Assembly: GCF_029633825.1 (NCBI RefSeq)
Contig: NZ_CP090640.1
Span: forward strand, 3,752,247-3,816,246
Length of the DNA: 64,000 nucleotides
Source: Burkholderia contaminans
GTDB lineage: Bacteria > Pseudomonadota > Gammaproteobacteria > Burkholderiales > Burkholderiaceae
Direction: 5' to 3'
The notes beneath the pieces were generated by a model. That model saw only the letters and a program-made list of their open reading frames with translations. It searched no databases and had not been told where the DNA came from. The position numbers were made by a program, and so were the translations under genes. Below, one piece after another: positions 35,019 to 45,476 of the stretch. Every line of letters starts with the position of its first letter. Position 1 is the first letter of the stretch.

Positions 35019-35371
35019 GTGGCTACCACGTTTCCTTTTCTGCTTTCTGCTGCGTGTTGTCATGCGCGCGAAGCGCGCATCCGCGATTGCCGTCGTGCTC
35101 TCTCACGGGCGGCAGACGGACAATAAATGGCTCGAGCGCCTTGCGTCAAGGGAATGAATTCTTTCAATTACCATTCATTTTGTAATGTGATGGATCGAAA
35201 CGAAGCCCGGCCGCCGCCGTTCCTGCCGCGATGCAGGCGGCCCACGCAAGATTCAGACACGTCGAAACTTACATATCTGATCAATGCGAAAGATAAATGA
35301 AACCCGATGTTCCGGCGGGCTTCTGACGGCGTACATGCGTGGGCGGGACGCACGCAAATGCCGGTCGCTCG
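35019..35371. other. Promoter gap upstream of the Ter/Tel operon
   Basis: About 350 bp without a gene. The section 35120-35300 is AT-rich for this genome. On the minus strand it carries a likely sigma-70 promoter at 35149-35120. The remainder shows no clear operator; the divergent-facing side ends at the stop codon of the small gene at 35372. Confidence 0.55.
35120..35149 (-). promoter_or_regulatory. Candidate sigma-70 promoter of the Ter/Tel operon
   Basis: On the minus strand TTGACG (35149-35144), 18-bp spacer, TATTGT (35125-35120). It would give a leader of about 95 nt before the telA ATG. Confidence 0.5.
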
Positions 35372-35788
35372 TTATCGAGGCTGCACGTAATTCATCCCGA
35401 GCCGAGGCAGGATGAACGGAACCGATCGGTCACGAATCGTGAAATCCCACCGTCCTTCGATGCCCACGAACGTCGCGCTGAAATGCCGGTCGTCGGCCCA
35501 CGTCATGGCGTCCAGATGGCACGACGTGTACATCGCGCCGACCGTGCGCCGCGCGAGTGCCTTCAGCGGATCCTTCGACACGAGCGTGAACGTGACGGCC
35601 TCCTCGAACAGGCAGTCGTAGTCGGTGACGAGCAGATAGGCGTCCGGCGTCTCGAACTGGCGGAGCAGTACATAGCCGGAAACGGTGAGGCCGCAACGTT
35701 CGCCGTTCACGCGCGCATGCGTGCGCGACGGCCACGTTTCATACGGCCCGTCGTGCGTCTCGAGCGTGAAGCGCTCGATCGGCTTCAT
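35372..35788 (-). CDS. Conserved hypothetical protein (138 aa)
   Basis: Soluble protein of 138 aa that I do not recognise. It has no signal peptide or membrane segment. Composition is balanced with alternating hydrophobic/polar strands (YVLLRQFETPDAYLLVTDYDCLFEEAVTF, WDFTIRDRSVPFILPRL), suggesting a small beta-rich fold. Its normal amino-acid usage and start (MKPIERFTLETHDGP) argue that it is a true gene. It lies downstream of the LysE exporter gene (45-bp gap) on the same strand and may be co-transcribed with it. Confidence 0.65.
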   Translation of the reverse strand: MKPIERFTLETHDGPYETWPSRTHARVNGERCGLTVSGYVLLRQFETPDAYLLVTDYDCLFEEAVTFTLVSKDPLKALARRTVGAMYTSCHLDAMTWADDRHFSATFVGIEGRWDFTIRDRSVPFILPRLGMNYVQPR

Positions 35789-35833
35789 CGCCGGGCCGGT
35801 TGGCGACGGGTATGTTCCCGAAGCATCGCCGCG

Positions 35834-36463
35834 TCAGTTCGCGGCCTTGCGATACAGCGCGACGTAGCCCGCGAGCATCAACAGCAGCGACCCGCTGACC
35901 CGGTTCAGCCACTTCTCCCCCGCGGCCTTCCACACGCGCACGGAATGCACGCCGAGCAGTGCATAGCCGGTCATCCCGACGACGTCGATCGCAACGATCG
36001 TCGCCGCGAGGATCGCGTACTGCGGCGCGATCGCGTGCGACCGGTCGACGAACTGCGGCAGCAGCGCGGACATGAACAGGTAGTACTTCGGGTTGCTCAT
36101 CGCGACGAAAAAGCTCTTCAGGAAGGCGGTCCGGCGATCGGGCATCGCGTGATCGAGCGCCTGCGCAGCGGCGGAACCGCCGGACGACAGCAGCATCCGC
36201 ACGCCGACATAGGCAAGCCATGCCGCGCCGGCCAGCTTCAGCGTGACGAATGCCGTTTCCGACGCGTCGAGCAGCATCCCGAGGCCGCACCCGACCAGCG
36301 CAACGAGCACGACATCGGCCGTGACGGCACCCAGCATGCCGACCATCGCGTGACGCAATCCGTACCGCGAGCCGTTGCTCATCGCGAGCAACACGGTCGG
36401 ACCGGGCGTCGCGACGCCGACGGACAGGATCAGGGCAAAAGCGAGCAAGGCGGACAGCGACAT
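35834..36463 (-). CDS. LysE/RhtB family amino-acid exporter
   Basis: Inner-membrane exporter (209 aa, six helices). Signature GVATPGPTVLLAMSNGSRYGLRHA at residues about 16-39 is that of the LysE/RhtB family, which exports amino acids such as lysine, threonine or homoserine lactone. The second conserved block is FLKSFFVAMSNPKYYLFMSALLPQF. ATG 36463 (MSLSALLAFALIL) starts directly at helix 1, so the extra upstream frame is rejected. Substrate unknown. Confidence 0.9.
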   Translation of the reverse strand: MSLSALLAFALILSVGVATPGPTVLLAMSNGSRYGLRHAMVGMLGAVTADVVLVALVGCGLGMLLDASETAFVTLKLAGAAWLAYVGVRMLLSSGGSAAAQALDHAMPDRRTAFLKSFFVAMSNPKYYLFMSALLPQFVDRSHAIAPQYAILAATIVAIDVVGMTGYALLGVHSVRVWKAAGEKWLNRVSGSLLLMLAGYVALYRKAAN

Positions 36464-36631
36464 GGCGCGGCGTTCCCGTTGAACGAAGGGCTGAAAATGC
36501 AGGCGGACGGAGCATGATCGCACGACGGCGCGACCGCCCGCTCAACGGTTGCCTGGCGGGCCGCCGCCCCCGCGACCCGTCCGATTTGCATGGATCGTCG
36601 GACGGAGTGGCGGATTGCCGCCAGAGTTTGC

Positions 36632-36637
36632 TATACT
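36632..36637 (+). promoter_or_regulatory. Extended -10 element of tRNA-Ser
   Basis: TGCTATACT contains TATACT (36632-36637) preceded by TGC, an extended -10, 11 bp before the tRNA 5' end. No good -35 element is seen at 17 bp, in keeping with an extended -10 promoter. Confidence 0.5.
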
Positions 36638-36648
36638 CTCGGTCTTCC

Positions 36649-36739
36649 GGAGAGATGGATGAGTGGTTTAAGTCGCACGCCTGGAAAGCGTGTATAGGTT
36701 AATCGCCTATCGGGGGTTCGAATCCCCCTCTCTCCGCCA
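36649..36739 (+). tRNA. tRNA-Ser(GGA)
   Basis: Class II tRNA with acceptor GGAGAGA (36649-36655) against TCTCTCC (36729-36735), discriminator G and encoded CCA. The anticodon loop CTGGAAA has anticodon GGA (reads TCC/TCT). The long variable arm (TATAGGTTAATCGCCTAT) is characteristic of serine tRNA; T-arm GGGGGTTCGAATCCCCC. Confidence 0.97.
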
Positions 36740-36748
36740 GAATGCATG

Positions 36749-36787
36749 AAGCCCCTTGATCCCCCGGATTAAGGGGCTTTTCTTTTT
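36749..36787 (+). terminator. Rho-independent terminator of tRNA-Ser
   Basis: AAGCCCCTT (36749-36757) pairs with AAGGGGCTT (36771-36779), followed by TTTCTTTTT. Confidence 0.85.
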
Positions 36788-36828
36788 ACCGCGCCGTCAC
36801 GCGCCGGGTCCTCCCGCGGCGCCCCGCG

Positions 36829-38844
36829 TCACGGATGCCGGATGTAATCCACCAGCGCCCGCGTATATTCATCCGGCTTCCGGTCAAACAGACTCACGAC
36901 GATCGCCACCGCGAACCCCGCCGGCACCCCGAACACCCCCGAACTGATCGGCTCGATCCCGAACCACGTGCGGCCCGCGAACCCCGTCAGTTGCGTGAAG
37001 TACGGATACGTCGACACGATGTAGTACACGCACACCGTCAATCCCGTCACCATCCCCGCGATCGCGCCACGCGTCGTCGTGCGCTTCCAGAACACGCCGA
37101 GCACGAGCACCGGAAAGAAGCTCGAGGCCGCCAGCGAGAACGCGGCACCGACGAGAAACAGGATCTTCCCGGTATTGAGCGATGCGACATACGACGCGAA
37201 CAGCGCGACCCCGAGCAGCAGCACCTTAGAGATCGTCACGCGCCGCTGGCTCGACGCATCGGGCGCGACCATGCAGTAGTAAACGTCGTGCGACAGCGCG
37301 TTCGCAATCGTCAGCAGCAACCCGTCCGCCGTCGACAGCGCCGCGGCAAGCGCACCGGCCGCGATCAGCCCCGATACGACATACGGCAGCCCGGCGATCT
37401 CCGGCGCGGCCAGCACGACCATGTCCGGCTGCATCTGGATTTCCGACCAGTGCACGATGCCGTCGCGAATCACCTCGACGACGCTGATCAGGTCGGGTTC
37501 GAAGTGATGCCATTGCGTGACCCACGCCGGCAATTCGGCGAACGGCCGCCCGACGAGGTTCGCGAGGATCTCATACTTGATCAGCACCGCGAGCACCGGC
37601 ACGCTCAGGTAGAACAGCGCGATGAAGAACAAGGTCCACCCGACCGAGCGCCGCGCCGACGCGACGGACGTGGTCGTGTTGTAGCGCGTCAGGATGTGCG
37701 GCAGGCTCGCCGTACCTAACGAAAGGCACAGCAGCAGCGCAAGGAAATTCCGCTCGCGCGGCTTGCGTTCGTCGTCGCTCGCAGCGGGAAACGGCTCGTG
37801 CATCGGCACGGGCGGCTCGGCCCGCGCCAACAGATCGTCGCGGATCTGCGTCCACGCGACACGCGCCGCCGCCGGATCGCGCGGGAAATCGGCCAGTTCG
37901 CGCTCACGCTGGCTGATCTCGCGCAGCGGCCCGTTGTGGCGCCGCAGATCCGCAAGCTGGTCGACGAGATGCCTGCGCGCATCCGCATAGGACGCCGGCA
38001 GCCGGTCGAGCCGCGTCTGGATATCCGCGGCTTGCCGGCGATACGCGTCACGCACCTGCTGCTCGTCGCGCGCATCGCGCACCTGCGCCTCGCGCGCCGC
38101 GACGCGCTCCATCAGCTTGCCGTAATTGAACTGCGGCACGGGGCCGAGCCCGTTCTTCATCGCGATCAGCGACACCGGGATCAGGATCGCGCTGATCAGG
38201 ATGATGTACTGCGCGACCTGGGTCCAGGTGACCGCCCGCATTCCGCCGAGGAACGAGCACACGAGAATGCCCGCGAGCCCGCAGAAGATCCCGATCGCGA
38301 AATCGACGCCGATGAAGCGCGTCGCGATCAGGCCGATCCCCTGGATCTGCGCGACCAGGTACACGAACGAACACAGGATCGCCGCGCCGGCCGCCAGCGC
38401 ACGCACGGCCGTGCTCGAAAAACGCGTACCGAGAAAATCGGGAATCGTGTAACGCGCGAGCTTGCGCACATACGGCGCGAGCAGGAACGCGACGAGGCAG
38501 AACCCGCCCGTCCAGCCCATCACGTAGGCGAGCGCATCGTAGCCGGTCGCGTAGAGCGATCCGGCCAGGCCGATGAACGATGCGGCCGACAGCCAGTCGG
38601 CCGCGGTCGCCATCCCGTTGAAGGCAGACGGCACGCGCCGCCCGGCCACGTAGTATTCGACGAGATCGGACGTGCGCGACAGCAGCCCGATCACCGCATA
38701 CACGGCGATCGGCACGAACAGGAACACGTAGCCGATCCAGACGCCGGAGCCGGTGGCCCGCTCGATCCGCCACATCAGCAGCACGAACCCGAGAAACCCG
38801 AGCGTGTAGAGCGCATAGGCGCGGATCAGTCGGCGCGTCAGCAT
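36829..38844 (-). CDS. Sodium:solute symporter, acetate-permease-like (VC_2705 subfamily)
   Basis: Large inner-membrane symporter (671 aa) of the SSS family. SSS motifs: DLVEYYVAGRRVPSAFNGMATAADWLSAASF in helices 1-2 and QYIILISAILIPVSLIAM; second half LSTADGLLLTIANALSHDVYY with sodium-site serines. Residues about 243-362 form an extra charged, coiled-coil-like cytosolic loop (EAQVRDARDEQQVRDAYRR ... RERELADFPRD) between two helices. It is followed upstream in the operon by a DUF4212 small subunit whose start is at 39195 and lies beside acsA, so acetate or another short monocarboxylate is the likely substrate. Confidence 0.88.
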   Translation of the reverse strand: MLTRRLIRAYALYTLGFLGFVLLMWRIERATGSGVWIGYVFLFVPIAVYAVIGLLSRTSDLVEYYVAGRRVPSAFNGMATAADWLSAASFIGLAGSLYATGYDALAYVMGWTGGFCLVAFLLAPYVRKLARYTIPDFLGTRFSSTAVRALAAGAAILCSFVYLVAQIQGIGLIATRFIGVDFAIGIFCGLAGILVCSFLGGMRAVTWTQVAQYIILISAILIPVSLIAMKNGLGPVPQFNYGKLMERVAAREAQVRDARDEQQVRDAYRRQAADIQTRLDRLPASYADARRHLVDQLADLRRHNGPLREISQRERELADFPRDPAAARVAWTQIRDDLLARAEPPVPMHEPFPAASDDERKPRERNFLALLLCLSLGTASLPHILTRYNTTTSVASARRSVGWTLFFIALFYLSVPVLAVLIKYEILANLVGRPFAELPAWVTQWHHFEPDLISVVEVIRDGIVHWSEIQMQPDMVVLAAPEIAGLPYVVSGLIAAGALAAALSTADGLLLTIANALSHDVYYCMVAPDASSQRRVTISKVLLLGVALFASYVASLNTGKILFLVGAAFSLAASSFFPVLVLGVFWKRTTTRGAIAGMVTGLTVCVYYIVSTYPYFTQLTGFAGRTWFGIEPISSGVFGVPAGFAVAIVVSLFDRKPDEYTRALVDYIRHP

Positions 38845-38847
38845 GAA

Positions 38848-39195
38848 TCAGCGCCCGCCGCCGTTCGCATGGCCGGCGTGTGCCGCATGATCGTCGTACG
38901 CACGGCGCAGCGTGCGGTCCGCGCGCTGCATCAAGCCGATGTAGACGACGATCAGCACGAGGTACACGAGAATCGCGCCCTGCGCGCCGACGTAGAACGG
39001 CAGGCTGAACCCGGCGAATCGGATCCCTGCGAGCGCGGGCCCGAAGAACGGCACGATGAACGATACCGAAAAGCCGATCACCATCAGCACCGCGATCAGC
39101 GCGACGTTGAAGCGCCAGTAGCGTGCGTGGGCACGCGCGAGCGGCTCGGGAACGGGAGGTGGCGCGGCAGGCGCGGGACGGGTCGGAACGGTCAT
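38848..39195 (-). CDS. DUF4212 small subunit of the solute symporter
   Basis: 115-aa membrane protein with two helices (RYWRFNVALIAVLMVIGFSVSF and LPFYVGAQGAILVYLVLIVVYIGLM) joined by a short periplasmic loop FFGPALAGIRFAGFS, the DUF4212 pattern (putative solute:sodium symporter small subunit). The tail is rich in His and Gly (HAAHAGHANGGG). Its stop codon lies 3 bp before the symporter ATG, so both are translated together as a two-part transporter. Confidence 0.9.
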   Translation of the reverse strand: MTVPTRPAPAAPPPVPEPLARAHARYWRFNVALIAVLMVIGFSVSFIVPFFGPALAGIRFAGFSLPFYVGAQGAILVYLVLIVVYIGLMQRADRTLRRAYDDHAAHAGHANGGGR

Positions 39196-39207
39196 GCCGT
39201 TATGTAA

Positions 39208-39251
39208 CAAAAAGCCCCTGCGCGGGCAATCGGGATTGCCGCGCAGGGGCT
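39208..39251 (-). terminator. Rho-independent terminator of acsA
   Basis: A strong stem (39213-39225 AGCCCCTGCGCGG against the matching arm ending at 39251) followed on the minus strand by TTTTTGTTA, 27 bp after the acsA stop codon. Confidence 0.85.
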
Positions 39252-39277
39252 CGTGCGCGTGGTGCGCAACGGTACGA

Positions 39278-41261
<1,984 letters not shown>

Positions 41262-41578
41262 CGACTACCCCTTGGTGAACATGAATCCTCTGCATGGCGG
41301 CGCGATCGTGCGCGCCGCGCGTCTTGGCCGGCGCAAGCGCGCCGCTGTCTCCTACCCACCACCCGCGCACGGCCCGAAGGCCGCTGCGCGATGCTGCGCC
41401 GCACCACGTCACACGAAGGCGACCGGGCGACCCGACAGTGTCCACAATAAGCGCTCGAACTTACCCGTCACTTACGCGGCACGGCCGTTTCGCCCGCCGG
41501 GCGGCGCCCGCTTGCAGCTTTACGCTGTAACGAGCGCGACCCTACAATCCTAACTGAACTCGCCTTCCGGATTCCAGC
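41262..41578. other. Divergent promoter region of acsA and the DMT gene
   Basis: About 315 bp without a convincing gene. It must contain the acsA promoter (minus) and, on the plus strand, TTTACG-N18-TACAAT at 41519-41548 for the DMT carrier. No clear operator is seen. Confidence 0.5.
41519..41548 (+). promoter_or_regulatory. Candidate sigma-70 promoter of the DMT transporter
   Basis: TTTACG (41519-41524), 18-bp spacer, TACAAT (41543-41548); about 30 bp before the TTG start. Confidence 0.5.
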
Positions 41579-42472
41579 TTGAATCGCTACGCTTTCTTTC
41601 TCGTGCTGTCGATGCTGTTCGTCGGCAGCAATGTCGGTATCGGTAAATCGATCGTCGTCTTCGTTCCCGTCGCCATCCTCGCCACGCTGCGCTTCGTGAT
41701 CGCGATCGCCGTGCTGTGGCCGCTGTTCAGCCCGGTGAAAATGCGCACGGTCAAGCGCGGCGAATGGCTGAACCTGTTCCTGCAGGCGTTCTTCGGCACC
41801 TTCATGTTCACGCTGCTGATGCTGAACGGTGTGCAGCGCACGAGCGCGGTCGCGGCCGGCGTGATCACCAGCACGATCCCGGCGATCGTCGCGCTGTTCG
41901 CGTGGCTGATCCTGCGTGAAAAACCGAACGGCCGTGCGCTCGTGTCGATCGCACTCGCGATCGCCGGTGTCGTGACGATCAACCTCGCGAACGGCAGCGC
42001 GGCCGGGCACGGTGCGTCGTCGCTGACCGGCAACCTGCTGATCCTCGGCGCGGTGTGCTGCGAATCGATCTACGTGATCCTGTCGCGCCGCCTCACGCAG
42101 ACGCTCGCGCCGATCGACATCTGCGCGTACACGCACCTGTTCGGCCTGTGCCTGATGCTGCCGCTCGGCGCGACCGCCATGTGGTATTTCGATTACGCGA
42201 GCGTGCCGGCCGGCACCTGGGCGCTCGTCGTCTGGTATGGCCTGTCGGCCAGCATCTTCTCGTTCTGGCTGTGGATGAAAGGCATCCGGCACGTGCCGGG
42301 CAGCCTCGCCGGCGTGTTCAGCGCGGTGCTGCCGGTCGCGGCCGCCGCGTATGGCATCGCGTTCCTCGGCGAGCGCCCCACGCTCGCGCACGGAATCGCG
42401 CTCGCGTGCGTGGTCACCGGCATCGTGCTGGCCAGCCTGCGCGTGAAACGCGTGCCGGCCGCCGCCTCCTGA
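41579..42472 (+). CDS. DMT/EamA family transporter
   Basis: Ten-helix inner-membrane carrier (297 aa) with two EamA repeats: NRYAFFLVLSMLFVGSNVGIGK... and NLLILGAVCCESIYVILSRRL.... The family exports or takes up amino acids, nucleotides and other metabolites; substrate not inferable. The start is TTG at 41579, as no earlier ATG exists and the next ATG (codon 11) would cut helix 1. It precedes the YqhA-like gene. Confidence 0.85.
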   Translation: MNRYAFFLVLSMLFVGSNVGIGKSIVVFVPVAILATLRFVIAIAVLWPLFSPVKMRTVKRGEWLNLFLQAFFGTFMFTLLMLNGVQRTSAVAAGVITSTIPAIVALFAWLILREKPNGRALVSIALAIAGVVTINLANGSAAGHGASSLTGNLLILGAVCCESIYVILSRRLTQTLAPIDICAYTHLFGLCLMLPLGATAMWYFDYASVPAGTWALVVWYGLSASIFSFWLWMKGIRHVPGSLAGVFSAVLPVAAAAYGIAFLGERPTLAHGIALACVVTGIVLASLRVKRVPAAAS

Positions 42473-42585
42473 TCCGTCCCCGGCAGTGCCGGCGCGTCGC
42501 TGCAGTCGCGCCGGCCGACGCGTTACAATAGCGCGCCTTTTCAAGATTACCCCCGATACCAGCGCATCGCGCCCGACTGTCCACC

Positions 42586-43209
42586 ATGTCTGCCCCGCAT
42601 TCGCCCGGCCGCCCCGCGCGTCGCCCGCTTCGCCCGCTTCCCGCGCTGATTTTCATGAGCCGCTGGCTCCAGGTTCCGCTCTACCTCGGCCTGATCGTTG
42701 CGCAGGCCGTCTATGTGTTCCTGTTCCTGAAGGAAGTCTGGCACCTGCTGTCGCATGCAACGAGCCTCGACGAAATCAGCGTGATGCTCGCGGTGCTCGG
42801 CCTGATCGACGTGGTGATGATCTCGAACCTGCTGATCATGGTAATCGTCGGCGGTTACGAAACGTTCGTGTCGCGCCTCGGCATCGAGGGCCACCCCGAC
42901 GAGCCCGAGTGGCTCGACCACGTGAACGCGGGCGTGCTGAAGGTCAAGCTGTCGATGGCGCTGATCAGCATTTCGTCGATCCACCTGCTGAAGACCTTCA
43001 TCAACCCCGACCAGCACACGATGCACGCGATCATGTGGCAGGTGATCATCCACGTGTCGTTCCTGGTGTCGGCGCTCGTGATGGCGTGGGTCGACCGCCT
43101 GACGACGCACACGCACCCGGCCCATTTCCACGAGCCGCACGCCCACGGCGCGCACGCGCCCGCGGCGAACGAGCCCCGCAAGCCGGCCGACGCAGCCGTC
43201 AACGCATAA
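42586..43209 (+). CDS. UPF0114/YqhA (TIGR00645) family membrane protein
   Basis: 207 aa with four predicted helices and a His-rich tail ([18 protein letters not shown]). The family marks are [47 protein letters not shown] and [21 protein letters not shown]. Function is unknown; the repeated C-terminal histidines could bind a metal. It lies 33 bp upstream of fumA on the same strand, perhaps in one transcript. A start 24 codons later (MSRWLQ) would match some homologues better. Confidence 0.85.
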   Translation: MSAPHSPGRPARRPLRPLPALIFMSRWLQVPLYLGLIVAQAVYVFLFLKEVWHLLSHATSLDEISVMLAVLGLIDVVMISNLLIMVIVGGYETFVSRLGIEGHPDEPEWLDHVNAGVLKVKLSMALISISSIHLLKTFINPDQHTMHAIMWQVIIHVSFLVSALVMAWVDRLTTHTHPAHFHEPHAHGAHAPAANEPRKPADAAVNA

Positions 43210-43242
43210 CGCATTCCCCACAGTCCTCACAGAGTCTCAGCC

Positions 43243-44766
43243 ATGACCGTCATCAAACAGGAAGACCTGATCCAGAGCATCGCGGATTCGCTGCAGTACA
43301 TCAGCTACTATCATCCGCTCGACTACATCCAGGCCCTCGGCCGCGCGTACGAGCTGGAAGAAAGCCCGGCCGCGAAGGATGCGATCGCGCAGATCCTCAC
43401 GAACAGCCGCATGTGCGCGGAAGGCCGCCGCCCGATCTGCCAGGACACCGGCATCGTCACGATCTTCGTGAAGGTCGGCATGGACGTGCGCTGGGACGGC
43501 GCGACGATGGGCTTGACCGACATGATCAACGAAGGCGTGCGCCGTGGTTACACGCACCCGGACAACGTGCTGCGCGCATCGATCGTCAATCCTCCGGAAG
43601 GCGCCCGCAAGAACACGAAGGACAACACGCCGGCCGTGATCCACTACGAGATCGTGCCGGGCGACAAGGTCGACGTGCAGGTCGCGGCGAAGGGCGGCGG
43701 CTCGGAGAACAAGTCGAAGTTCGTGATGCTGAACCCGTCCGACTCTATCGTCGACTGGGTGCTGAAGACGGTCCCGACGATGGGCGCGGGCTGGTGCCCG
43801 CCCGGCATGCTGGGGATCGGTATCGGCGGCACCGCCGAAAAGGCGATGCTGATGGCGAAGGAATCGCTGATGGAGCCGATCGACATCCAGGAAATCATCG
43901 CGCGCGGCCCGAAGGACTGGGTCGAGGAACTGCGCGTCGAACTGCACGAGAAGGTCAACGCGCTCGGTATCGGCGCCCAGGGCCTCGGCGGCCTCGCAAC
44001 GGTGCTCGACGTGAAGATCATGGCGGCACCGACGCACGCGGCATCGAAGCCGGTCGCGCTGATCCCGAACTGCGCGGCGACGCGCCACGCGCACTTCGTG
44101 CTCGACGGCTCGGGCCCGGCCAAGCTTGAAGCGCCGTCGCTCGACGCATGGCCGAAGGTCAACTGGGAACCGAACACGGAAACCAGCAAGCGCGTCGACC
44201 TGAACACGCTGACGCCGGAAGAAGTCGCGAGCTGGACGCCGGGCCAGACGCTGCTGCTGTCGGGCAAGATGCTCACGGGCCGCGACGCGGCGCACAAGCG
44301 CATCGCCGACATGCTCGCGAAGGGCGAGAAGCTGCCGGTCGACTTCACGAACCGCGTGATCTACTACGTTGGCCCGGTCGATCCGGTCCGCGACGAAGTG
44401 GTCGGGCCGGCAGGCCCGACGACGGCCACGCGCATGGACAAGTTCACCGAGACGATGCTCGCGCAAACCGGCCTGATCTCGATGGTCGGCAAGGCCGAGC
44501 GCGGCCCGGTCGCGATCGACGCGATCAAGAAGCACAAGGCGGCCTACCTGATGGCGGTCGGCGGTGCGGCTTACCTCGTGTCGAAGGCGATCCGCGGCGC
44601 GAAGGTGCTCGCGTTCGAGGACCTCGGCATGGAAGCGATCTACGAGTTCGATGTACAGGACATGCCGGTGACGGTCGCCGTCGATTCGTCGGGCACGTCG
44701 GTGCACCAGACCGGTCCGAAGGAGTGGCAGGCGAAGATCGGCAAGATCCCGGTCGCAGCCGCTTAA
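43243..44766 (+). CDS. fumA: Fumarate hydratase, class I (iron-sulfur)
   Basis: [4Fe-4S] fumarase (507 aa) of the TCA cycle, hydrating fumarate to malate. N-terminal half: RPICQDTGIVTIFVKVG (first cluster cysteine), NKSKFVMLNPSDSIVDWV, GAGWCPPGMLGIGIGG (second Cys); also IPNCAATRHAHF (third Cys). C-terminal half has the FumA beta domain (VGKAERGPVAIDAIKKHKAAYLMAVGGAAYLVSKAI). The cluster makes it oxygen- and iron-sensitive. The 30 bases before the ATG contain TCCCCACA (43215-43222), complementary to the RNA element behind hemP. A strong terminator follows. Confidence 0.96.
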   Translation: MTVIKQEDLIQSIADSLQYISYYHPLDYIQALGRAYELEESPAAKDAIAQILTNSRMCAEGRRPICQDTGIVTIFVKVGMDVRWDGATMGLTDMINEGVRRGYTHPDNVLRASIVNPPEGARKNTKDNTPAVIHYEIVPGDKVDVQVAAKGGGSENKSKFVMLNPSDSIVDWVLKTVPTMGAGWCPPGMLGIGIGGTAEKAMLMAKESLMEPIDIQEIIARGPKDWVEELRVELHEKVNALGIGAQGLGGLATVLDVKIMAAPTHAASKPVALIPNCAATRHAHFVLDGSGPAKLEAPSLDAWPKVNWEPNTETSKRVDLNTLTPEEVASWTPGQTLLLSGKMLTGRDAAHKRIADMLAKGEKLPVDFTNRVIYYVGPVDPVRDEVVGPAGPTTATRMDKFTETMLAQTGLISMVGKAERGPVAIDAIKKHKAAYLMAVGGAAYLVSKAIRGAKVLAFEDLGMEAIYEFDVQDMPVTVAVDSSGTSVHQTGPKEWQAKIGKIPVAAA

Positions 44767-44782
44767 GCGCGATCGAACGAAA

Positions 44783-44807
44783 GGCCGGACGCGAGTCCGG
44801 CCTTTTT
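44783..44807 (+). terminator. Rho-independent terminator of fumA
   Basis: GGCCGGAC / GTCCGGCC with a GCGA loop, followed by TTTTT. Confidence 0.9.
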
Positions 44808-44814
44808 ACTTCTC

Positions 44815-44860
44815 ATTCTCATTATTGCGTGCGGCCGGTTGTTCGAGGCTGATTCTCATT
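44815..44860. promoter_or_regulatory. Two Fur-like 9-mers upstream of bfr
   Basis: ATTCTCATT occurs exactly at 44815-44823 and 44852-44860; its complement, AATGAGAAT, matches the core of Fur boxes (AATGATAAT). The spacing is 37 bp. They lie 100-145 bp before the bacterioferritin ATG, in the gap after the fumA terminator, so direct iron-dependent control of bfr is plausible. Confidence 0.45.
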
Positions 44861-44960
44861 ACACGCAAAAGCCAGGCCCGGCAAGGCTTTGAGGCTTGGC
44901 TTTTCTCGTTCGAGCGATTATCGTTCGGTTTCTGAAGCCCCACTGAACAAGGAACAAGCC

Positions 44961-45437
44961 ATGCAAGGCGACAAGAAAGTCATCGAATACCTGAACGCCC
45001 AGTTGAAGAATGAACTCACGGCGATCAACCAGTACTTCCTGCATGCGCGCATGTACAAGCACTGGGGCCTCGAGAAGCTCGGCAAGCACGAGTACGACGA
45101 GTCGATCGGCGAAATGAAGCATGCCGACTGGCTGATCGAGCGCGTCTTCATGCTCGACGGCCTGCCGAACCTGCAGGATCTGCACAAGCTGCTCGTCGGC
45201 GAGGAAACCGAAGAGATCCTGAAGTGCGACCTGAAGCTCGAACAGATCTCGCAGTCCACCTGCAAGGAAGCGATCGCCTACTGCGAATCGGTTCGCGACT
45301 ACGTGTCGCGCGAGATCTTCGAAAAGATCCTCGACGACACCGAAGAGCACATCGACTGGCTGGAAACGCAGATCGACCTGATCGGCAAGGTCGGCCTGCA
45401 GAACTACCAGCAAACGATGATGGGCACGCCGGAGTAA
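44961..45437 (+). CDS. bfr: Bacterioferritin
   Basis: Heme-containing 24-mer iron-storage protein (158 aa). By comparison with E. coli Bfr the ferroxidase ligands Glu18, Glu51, His54, Glu94 and His130, Tyr25, and heme ligand Met52 are all present ([30 protein letters not shown]). Position 127, Glu in E. coli, is Thr here within DDTEEH, with Glu at 128-129. ATG 44961 has an AAGGAA site. The next gene is murI, and bfd follows further on, matching the iron-storage/mobilisation pair. Confidence 0.95.
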   Translation: MQGDKKVIEYLNAQLKNELTAINQYFLHARMYKHWGLEKLGKHEYDESIGEMKHADWLIERVFMLDGLPNLQDLHKLLVGEETEEILKCDLKLEQISQSTCKEAIAYCESVRDYVSREIFEKILDDTEEHIDWLETQIDLIGKVGLQNYQQTMMGTPE

Positions 45438-45476
45438 ACTCGCTCCACGCTTCCCGTTACCGCGTCCAGCCCGTTC

